From contig CAKAKS010000066.1 of assembly GCA_916700875.1 (NCBI GenBank), forward strand, positions 3,265,742 to 3,329,741: a DNA stretch of 64,000 nt, in the 5' to 3' direction. The position numbers and the translations under genes are program-made. The stretch comes from Sebastes aleutianus. Its lineage: Eukaryota > Chordata > Actinopteri > Perciformes > Sebastidae. This document shows positions 57,640 to 64,000 of this stretch, piece by piece. The stretch's first letter is position 1; every line of letters starts with the position of its first letter. Below the pieces are notes generated by a model that searched no databases, was not told where the DNA came from, and saw only the letters and a list, made by a program, of their open reading frames with translations.

Positions 57640-58060
57640 GTAAGCCCCTCGACGTGTACCCTCTGCAACTAATCTCACACAGTCAACAAATAAGGCACAT
57701 CAGATGCTGTTTTGGCCGCGGCCATCAGAGCGGCTAAGTTCAGTGGATTTTACGGGTTTTGCGGCGCGGGGGCTCGGCGAGGGGAGAAGTGCTCTCCGCG
57801 GCGGGCAGAATGGCGAGGCGAAGCAGGGGGATCTGGTGCGAGGGCGAAGCAGGTGCAGCACAATACGGTCAAACCCATTCCAGCTCCCCTGTTCCCGGAT
57901 GAGCGGGGCCTGACTTGGCAGGGAGCGCCGCCTTGTAACTGGGCCATGTTGGAGAGACGGAGGCCCACCTGTGCCACCCGGAGCGGCAGAACAATAGTCT
58001 GAATATGTCAGCACGGGATGTCAGTGGAATCTCATCAGACGGACGCGAGCGTGACGGCGG
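57640..58060. promoter_or_regulatory. GC-richer candidate regulatory block
   Basis: Repeat-free sequence with GGATTTTACGGGTTTTGCGG, GCGCGGGGGCTCGGCGAGG and GGTCAAACCCATTCCAGC. Long overlapping open frames on both strands follow from GC content and have no domain. It could be a conserved element or a promoter-like patch. Untested. Confidence 0.27.
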
Positions 58061-58284
58061 ATAGACGGGCGGATGAGTCAGGTGGGGAGATGGAGAGGTG
58101 AAGAGACAAGAGGAGGGGGGGTCAGAGAGACTTCCAAATGAAGACTGTGATTAATAAGGTTCATTACTGACACTCCACCGGCTTCCTATTCAAACTAATG
58201 GAAATATATGAAACCCTGATATCAAACTACACTGATTAGAATCCATGTTGATATATCGGACACGTCCAACACATAATAGTAGAT

Positions 58285-58745
58285 AGTTTGCTGTACGGCT
58301 ACACGATTATGGACAAAATGATAATTATTTTGATCAACATTGAGATCATGATTATTCATTGATTTTCGGTACACAATATTTTTATTGCACTTTCACATTT
58401 AAATCAACAGAGTGCTGCTTTCACTTTTACACTCTGCTATATTCCTGCTAATGCACACATTTTTGCATCAAAATAAAACTTAAAATAAGCTTCTTCTTCA
58501 ACTGAATTCAGTGCATTTTGCCCCAAAAATATGCGCAGATCGGGCATTAAACCGCCCCAAATTGAGGCCAAAACATCTGGATCGCGCCCTGGTTACTGGC
58601 TGTTAGTTTAGGAAGGGCTTGATTTGATATGCAGCAAAGTTTTCTATAAGAGGAGCACGAATTTTAAACTAAATATTGCATGTTCATTTAATTGTGGGAA
58701 ACCAAAATCGTGATTTGCAAAATTGTGATAGTTTGCAGCAAAGGT
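58285..58745 (+). repeat. hAT-like ACGGCTACACGATTATGGAC repeat, partial
   Basis: ACGGCTACACGATTATGGAC, AAAATGATAATTATTTTGAT and GCACTTTCACATTTAAATCA recall a common fish repeat with terminus AGGGCTGCACGATA. The distal part (AACCAAAATCGTGATTTGC) is decayed and lacks a clear end. Confidence 0.5.
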
Positions 58746-58805
58746 ATGAAAATCAATACTTAAACTAATGATTAGCTATATTATCAATCAACTCATTATT
58801 ATTAT

Positions 58806-59430
58806 TAGGGCTGTCAATTGATTAAAATATTGAATTACGATTGATCAGATGATTGTCCATGATTAATTGCAATTAATCACAAATTTTGTATCTGCTCAAA
58901 ATGTACCTTAAAGGGAGATTTGTCAAGTATTTAATCCTCTTATCAACATGGGAGTGGGTAAATATGCTGCTTTATGCAAATGTATGTATATATTTATGAT
59001 TGGAAATCAATTAACAACACAAAAAAATGACAAATATTGTCCAGAAACCCTCACAGGTACTGCATTTAGCATAAAACAATATGCTCAAATCATAACGTGG
59101 CAAACTGCAGCCCAACAGGCAACAACAGCTGTCAGTGTGTCAGTGTGCTGACTTGACTGTGACTTGCCCCAAACTGCATGTGATGATCATAAAGTGGGTA
59201 TGTCTGTAAAGGGGAGACTCGTGGGTACCCATAGAACCCATTTTCATTCACATATCCAGAGGTCAGAGGTCAAGGGACCCCTTTGAAAATGGCCATGACA
59301 GTTTTTCCTCGCCAAAATTTAGCGCAAGTTTGGAGCGTTATTTAACCTCCTTCATGACAAGCTAGTATGACATGGTTGGTATCAATGGATTCTTTAGGTT
59401 TTCTAGTTTTCTAGCCCCAATTATTATTAT
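58806..59430. mobile_element. G-repeat copy, one end missing
   Basis: It starts TAGGGCTGTCAATTGATTAA at 58806 and runs opposite to the 22700 copy. The 67-codon frame at 58948-59151 is about 96% identical in DNA to its counterpart at 22989-23192. The far end stops at TCTAGTTTTCTAG near 59420 and the second terminus is missing. It includes the GACAGTTTTTCCTCGCCAAA stretch deleted from the 22700 copy. Confidence 0.8.
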
Positions 59431-60026
59431 TATTATTATCATTAATTAGTCTGAAAATGTCAGAAAGTAAAGTAATATTCATTGTCAAAAAATAAAAAAA
59501 ATCAATAAATGATGATATGAGGCGGAAAAAAGCTGCAAAGTGCCACGCTGAAGAAGCTGGAACATTCTGTACAAACGTTGGCGTTTTATTGGATGAACTA
59601 CTTAAAACGGTTAATCAATTATTAAAGCTGTTGAGGAATTTTCTCATCAATTCATTGACTGCCCATTGCAACACTAATAATATCTTTAGTAAGACCTTTT
59701 TTAAAAGAACTCACAACGCAACAAAGAGCTAACATGCTGCCAAAAATGACTGATGAAGGATTCCTGCACTGTTTATTACAAATTGTTAAATCTTGTGTCG
59801 TCAATAATCTCAGCGTTTTAAATAATCCTCTCAACAGGAGTCCCAACTCATGCTCATGTTGAGGAATACTTCAATATCTGACCTGAGTTGTTTTTAGCCA
59901 CCTACACTGAAGCGTGTTGACACTCTCAGGAGCTGCAGAGGTCCACGTTTGCCCAGTCCTCACACAACATGTTTGTCACTGGGACCGCTGGCTTGTTACT
60001 GGAGGCAGAGCTCCAGAAGTGAAGTG

Positions 60027-60069
<43 letters not shown>

Positions 60070-60529
60070 GAGAGAGAGAGAGAGACTGACTGTGTGTTTG
60101 ATTTTCATTCTCATCTCTCATCGCAGCGTTCACACCCTGAGCAGCTTGAGTCCCCCTGAGCAGCAACTCTCTGAGGAGCTCTGATGCAGACAGCAGAAGC
60201 AACGTAGAGCGCCGACCAAACTCTGGGCCTTTTGATGTGCTTTTGTGCTCTTGATACACAAACATTGTAAATATTAATTATACTATTGTTTGGGAAAGAA
60301 CCGTGTCGGTACAGAGTAATATTTTTCTTTCTAGATTTGAGTGAAACATACATAACAATCTCACTACAAATCGGTTACCACATGCATGGGTGGGGTTTTT
60401 AAAACCTATAACAAGATAATTTGAACATCTGGATCCTTCACTTCATTACAGAATATTTCATTTCATATTCTGCATAACAAACAGGGGATGTTTAACCCAA
60501 TGAGACCAGTCCGACTGGCTGTAGCAGGT
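59431..60529. other. Unique sequence with (GA)n, no gene seen
   Basis: (ATT)n lies at 59424-59438. A possible decayed TAATCGATTA-type repeat lies at 59440-59690. A (GA)n microsatellite of about 55 bp lies at 60030-60085. No gene was identified. Confidence 0.45.
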
Positions 60530-60790
60530 TCCTTTAAGAGCTAGATATCATATGAAACTAGAAAACCTAATGAATCCGCTGGTACCAACCATGTCATTCT
60601 AGCTTGTCATGAAGGAGGCTAAACAACGCTCCAAACTTATGCTAAATTTTGGCAAGGAAAAACTGTCATGGCCATTTTCAAAGGGGTCCCTTGACCTCTG
60701 ACCTCTGGATATGTGAATGAAAATGGGTTCTATGGGTACCCACGAGTCTCCCCTTTACAGACATGCCCACTTTATGATAATCACATGCCG
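60530..60790. mobile_element. G-repeat fragment
   Basis: ATATCATATGAAACTAGAAA to CCACTTTATGATAATCACATG, in the same orientation as the 22700 copy. It keeps the ~100-bp segment missing there (CAAACTTATGCTAAATTTTGG to CTGACCTCTGGATATG). Both terminal repeats are absent. Confidence 0.75.
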
Positions 60791-60964
60791 TTTTATGAAT
60801 GCAGTATAAATGCGTAATTTTCGCTCTTGTGGATCCAATGAGCCCAACTGGATTCATGTGTGAGGATGTTAGTCCCCATAGGAGCCATTTCATTGACCTC
60901 ACTGTATAAAATGACCTGTGGTGACCTCTAGGATAATCACAGCCTCATGAAACTTTACAGCCAC
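60791..60964. other. Spacer between G-repeat fragment and tandem array
   Basis: GTGACCTCTAGGATAATCAC, CATGAAACTTTACAGCCACA leads directly into the 38-bp array. No gene was identified. Confidence 0.4.
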
Positions 60965-61344
60965 AAACTAGAGACCTAGAGCATTCAGAGGATGGATGGA
61001 TCAAACTAGAGACCTAGAGCATTCAGAGGATGGATGGATCAAACTAGAGATCTAGAGCATTCAGAGGATGGATGGATCAAACTAGAGACCTAGAGCATTC
61101 AGAGGATGGATGGATCAGACTAGAGACCTAGAGCATTCAGAGGATGGATGGATCAAACTAGAGACCTAGAGCATTCAGAGGATGGATGGATCAGACTAGA
61201 GACCTAGAGCATTCAGAGGATGGATGGATCAAACTAGAGACCTAGAGCATTCAGAGGATGGATGGATCAAACTAGAGACCTAGAGCATTCAGAGGATGGA
61301 TGGATCAGACTAGAGACCTAGAGCATTCAGAGGATGGATGGCTT
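60965..61344. repeat. 38-bp minisatellite, ten copies
   Basis: Ten head-to-tail units of 38 bp (AAACTAGAGACCTAGAGCAT, TCAGAGGATGGATGGATC). Units start at 60965 and every 38 bp to 61307. Units 5, 7 and 10 begin AGACTAG instead of AAACTAG, and unit 3 has GATCTAG for GACCTAG. Otherwise the units are almost identical, which implies recent expansion. There are no unique spacers, so it is not a CRISPR-like array. Confidence 0.97.
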
Positions 61345-63009
61345 TCCTAGCTAGATTGACAATAAGGGGGTTTCTGAGCAGTTTACACAACAGAAGCGCT
61401 CGCCATCCAATCGCCGAAAAATGCAATTCTTGCAGAAATCTCCAAAATGTCAAAAGTTTTTGATCCCAAATCACAGCATGGCTTTTTCTACGGTGTTCCT
61501 CAATGTTTTGGTGTCTTAATGTGGTATTTTGGAGGGATTATTGATCAGTTTTAGCATCTCAAGTGGTAAAAAATGGTTAAATTTAGCACAAAATCTGTGC
61601 AACAAATGGTTTCAACTCAAACATTGCTATAACAACTTATGAGACACAATAGAGCATGGGGATGGCCGACATATACTACTTATCATCATGTTATACGCCA
61701 TTATACACCACTTCTATGTGATATATACTGTTGACCTGCTATCTCCCCCTAAAGACCCCCTGTACGGGTCTATTGTGGGTCTTTCCAATTTCCTGCCCTC
61801 AACGTGGGACTTAGGGGGGAAAACATCACTTGAGTCAACAAAGGCTGGAAGGTTGGTAAACGTTTCAAAAGACGTCATACAGTACAACCACAGGAAATGC
61901 TGGCTAGCTTCAAGGTTTTCATGATAATTGTGTACAGCACAATCATTCCCAAACTACACTGCTTCAGCTGAGCGCACCTGTTTAAAAAGCCACATGTGCA
62001 AACAATCATCCAGGAAATGACCTAAAGTGAACAATGCGTCCGTTACTGACACGGATACAGTTAAAGATGAAACCTGAAGCGTTTGAAATGTTTGTTCAGA
62101 GTGCATGAAAAGCTTTTAGTGAGCGGGCACAGCTGCAGGTTGCAACTGGACACGTCTTCGAACATGCCAAAGAAATGGAAAAGGAACATTAGTTATATGA
62201 GCTGAATCCATTCATTGTGTGCAGGTACTGAATCAGAGGGTTTTGAATACAGCGGTGGATGCTGCCCAAAGTGTCGGTTCACCTTAAAAACTCTTAGGTC
62301 ATGTTGTAGTCTGGAGGGTCCAGTTCAGAGTCAGGCCCTTGAAGTTACTTGTGTGTTTTGATGGACATTTTTCTCAACTTTCCATCTAGAATTTAGAGAA
62401 TAATCTAGAAATCTTCTCTAATCTATTAGTTCAACAAAACTACAAGTGAAAGAGGAAGTTGCCATGTGTTCGTCTCCTCTCAGAACCAGTTTCAAACGAG
62501 TCTCCACAACCACTTTTGGGAGGCAAATAAAAACACAGCTGATGGCGAGTTAACTCCCTTCCAAATATTTGTATTGGCTTGTCGTATTAATTGATTGTAT
62601 AGTTTGTCACATTTATCAAAAAACACAGAAAAGAGATGCACCAAAGAAGGCACCCATTTTAGGTTACAGAACGAATCTCCCATCTGGACTGTAGTGTGAA
62701 AACACTTGCAAGCATGAGAGTTGTAATCCAGTTGCAAGATGCTTATTTTGCAGTGATAAGCTAACAGGCTTTGAAAGATTTTATTACCAGAACAGAGACT
62801 TTTTTTCCTCCACATTAGAGCTTTGCAGCCTATACAGTATCTTAGTTAATCTAGGGATTACTTAATCCAACAGCAACAGGACGACTGCAACACTCATCAC
62901 ATTACTCCAACACTTGTTGTGTTGTTCTGACAAAATGTTAATGAGCTCAACAGCAACTCCATACTGCATCATATAGCTGCTGTACACTTTGTACTGCATG
63001 AAGTACCTA
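61345..63009. other. Unique sequence, no gene seen
   Basis: Open frames at 61688-61924 (plus) and 62492-62815 (minus) have no recognisable domain. No repeat was confidently identified. Confidence 0.4.
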
Positions 63010-63993
63010 CACAGCCTGTTCTCATACATCGTTCGTAGCTATACCTTCAAAAATGAATGCACTGGAATTCGGATATATTCCATGAAAGTATGTAATCCAT
63101 GTAATCGTGAATCAGGAAGTATAAAGAGCAACAAACGCCGCGTAAGGAGGAGGTCGGTACGGAGCCCCTCTACACCGCCAGGAGAAAAATGTATTAACTC
63201 GTTCCCTCAAGTTAGTTCCCTCATAGTGCACTTCCTCCAATCATTCAGTCAACTCATTGACTTCGGATCAATAACTCATAACCGAAACGTTGTTAAAACA
63301 CAAACGATAGCTCTTTCTAATCGTAGTAAGGTGGACAACGAGCTACAACCTCATTTTAATCAAAACGAGCCGTCCTCCGATCTGGACACACTACATTGGT
63401 CTCTATGTGCAGCCGGCTGTGAGACGGCTGGTCAGGGACCGTCTACAAAATGCAACGCCGAAAAGAGATGCTATGAAAATATTCCATAACTTCACTATTA
63501 TACAGTGTAGTACCACCAACATTACCTCACACATCAATGATTTACTCATAGTTGTACTACAACACTTAGTTTGGAAAAATATGCTTTGCATAATTTTGGT
63601 AATTTTTTAATTAATTTAGTTACTAACTTGAGGGAACGAGTTACTAAAACTTTCTCCTGGGGGGCTCTGTAGGTCGGGGTGGATGGCTGGGTGAGAATAA
63701 AACTAGACTTTCGCCCAGGAGACTGCTGTTCGTGTTCCGTGTGAAACCAGAGGTTAATGTTGGTTTATTTGTCACACTTCCGTAGTTATTTTAAGCCAAA
63801 CCACGACCTTTTCCTAAACCCAACAAAGTAGTTTTGTTACCTAAACCTAACCAACTTGTTTCCTGTGAAGACGGAAGTTTATTTTAAAAAGACTGCATGC
63901 ATGTAACGTGCGGAAATTGACACGTGTTGCTGGATATTCGTAGGAAGATGTGCGAAGATATCATACGAATCGTTGTATGAGGATATGTTGACC
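63010..63993. mobile_element. A-repeat copy with a nested element
   Basis: The left end CCTGTTCTCATACATCGTTC, GTAG and inverted right end CATATCCTCATACAACGATT, CGTA are related. Interior modules: GGAAGTATAAAGAGCAACAA, GCCGCGTAAGGAGGAGGTCGG, (nested element 63159-63670), GGTCGGGGTGGATGGCTGGG, CCAGGAGACTGCTGTTCGTG, TTTTAAGCCAAACCACGACC, CCTAAACCTAACC and GCATGTAACGTGCGGAAATTG. This is the fullest copy in the window. The 166-codon open frame 62989-63489 runs from this repeat into the insert and is an artefact. Confidence 0.7.
63159..63670. mobile_element. Nested non-autonomous element with 8-bp duplication
   Basis: The ends ACGGAGCCCC and inverted ACAGAGCCCC are followed inward by CCAGGAGAAA and a 22-bp perfect inverted block containing CTCGTTCCCTCAAGTTAG (63195-63216 and 63622-63643). 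The flanks AGGTCGGT (63151-63158) and AGGTCGGG (63671-63678) agree at 7 of 8, and removing the insert restores the A-repeat order. The left arm has 9 extra bases (TCTACACCG). The superfamily is not certain. Confidence 0.8.
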
Positions 63994-64000
63994 TACAGTA

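Noticed and set aside
57276..58014. Several overlapping frames on both strands in a GC-richer block
   Set aside because: GC-rich sequence lowers stop frequency. No domain or consistent coding signal was found.
60965..61344. Possible CRISPR-like array
   Set aside because: Units are contiguous 38-bp copies with no unique spacers, in a vertebrate-type sequence.
62989..63489. Longest open frame in the window (166 codons, plus)
   Set aside because: It starts in an A-repeat and ends inside the element inserted into it, so it is a chimera of two non-coding repeats.
1..64000. tRNA-derived SINEs, tRNA, snRNA or rRNA genes
   Set aside because: I looked for A/B-box-like heads and tRNA-like arms next to LINE tails and found none I could support by eye. 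A covariance-model search would be decisive.

Overview
This looks like nuclear DNA of a ray-finned fish, probably a percomorph. The inference rests on dense short (CA)n, (GA)n and (ATCT)n arrays, LINE 3' ends of the GGATCAATAAAGT + (ATCT)n type, many short hAT- and TTAA-type non-autonomous DNA transposons of kinds I recall from teleost genomes, and no operons or long ORFs. No intact protein-coding gene, rRNA, tRNA or CRISPR array is visible. The window reads as an intergenic or intronic stretch of unique sequence broken up by transposon copies.

The only protein signals I trust are transposon or domain remnants: (1) a frameshifted non-LTR reverse transcriptase on the minus strand at 17570-18113, with the FADD catalytic box at 18059-18070; (2) an eroded BED zinc finger at 56129-56269 inside a complete hAT element (55946-56675); (3) a truncated MADF (Myb/SANT-like) domain at 36896-37087. 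One weak candidate exon with good splice signals lies at 5212-5359 on the minus strand.

Mobile elements. Complete or nearly complete hAT-type elements with 8-bp target duplications lie at 41-492, 1458-2295, 11928-13053, 22700-23343 and 55946-56675. TTAA-flanked elements lie at 30744-31270 and 33301-33776, the second a long-arm foldback. The commonest family, called the A-repeat here, is a mosaic long-terminal-repeat element carrying a box like TTTTAAGCCCAACCA followed by CCTAAACCTAA. Copies or fragments lie near 9.3, 15.7, 19.4, 24.6, 27.2, 28.3, 32.3, 43.9, 46.5 and 63.0 kb. Three of these (19.4, 32.3 and 43.9 kb) contain different tandem arrays in the same general region. A second family, the G-repeat (ends TAGGGCTGTCAA), has four copies at 14.0, 22.7, 58.8 and 60.5 kb. 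The 14-kb copy is rearranged into an inverted repeat. Nested insertions are clear at 1.6, 12.1, 21.1, 25.3, 46.5 and 63.2 kb.

Tandem repeats include a 5-bp (AACGT)n array at 32.6 kb, a 15-bp minisatellite at 34.6 kb whose unit matches an A-repeat terminus, and a 38-bp, ten-copy array at 61.0 kb.

Between the repeats are blocks of balanced-composition, AT-homeodomain-rich, repeat-free sequence (for example 39760-40220, 23690-24130, 47830-48320 and 51990-52400). They look like candidate conserved non-coding elements, but that is inference and needs cross-species alignment. A GC/CpG-rich block at 45380-45720 is the best promoter-like candidate.
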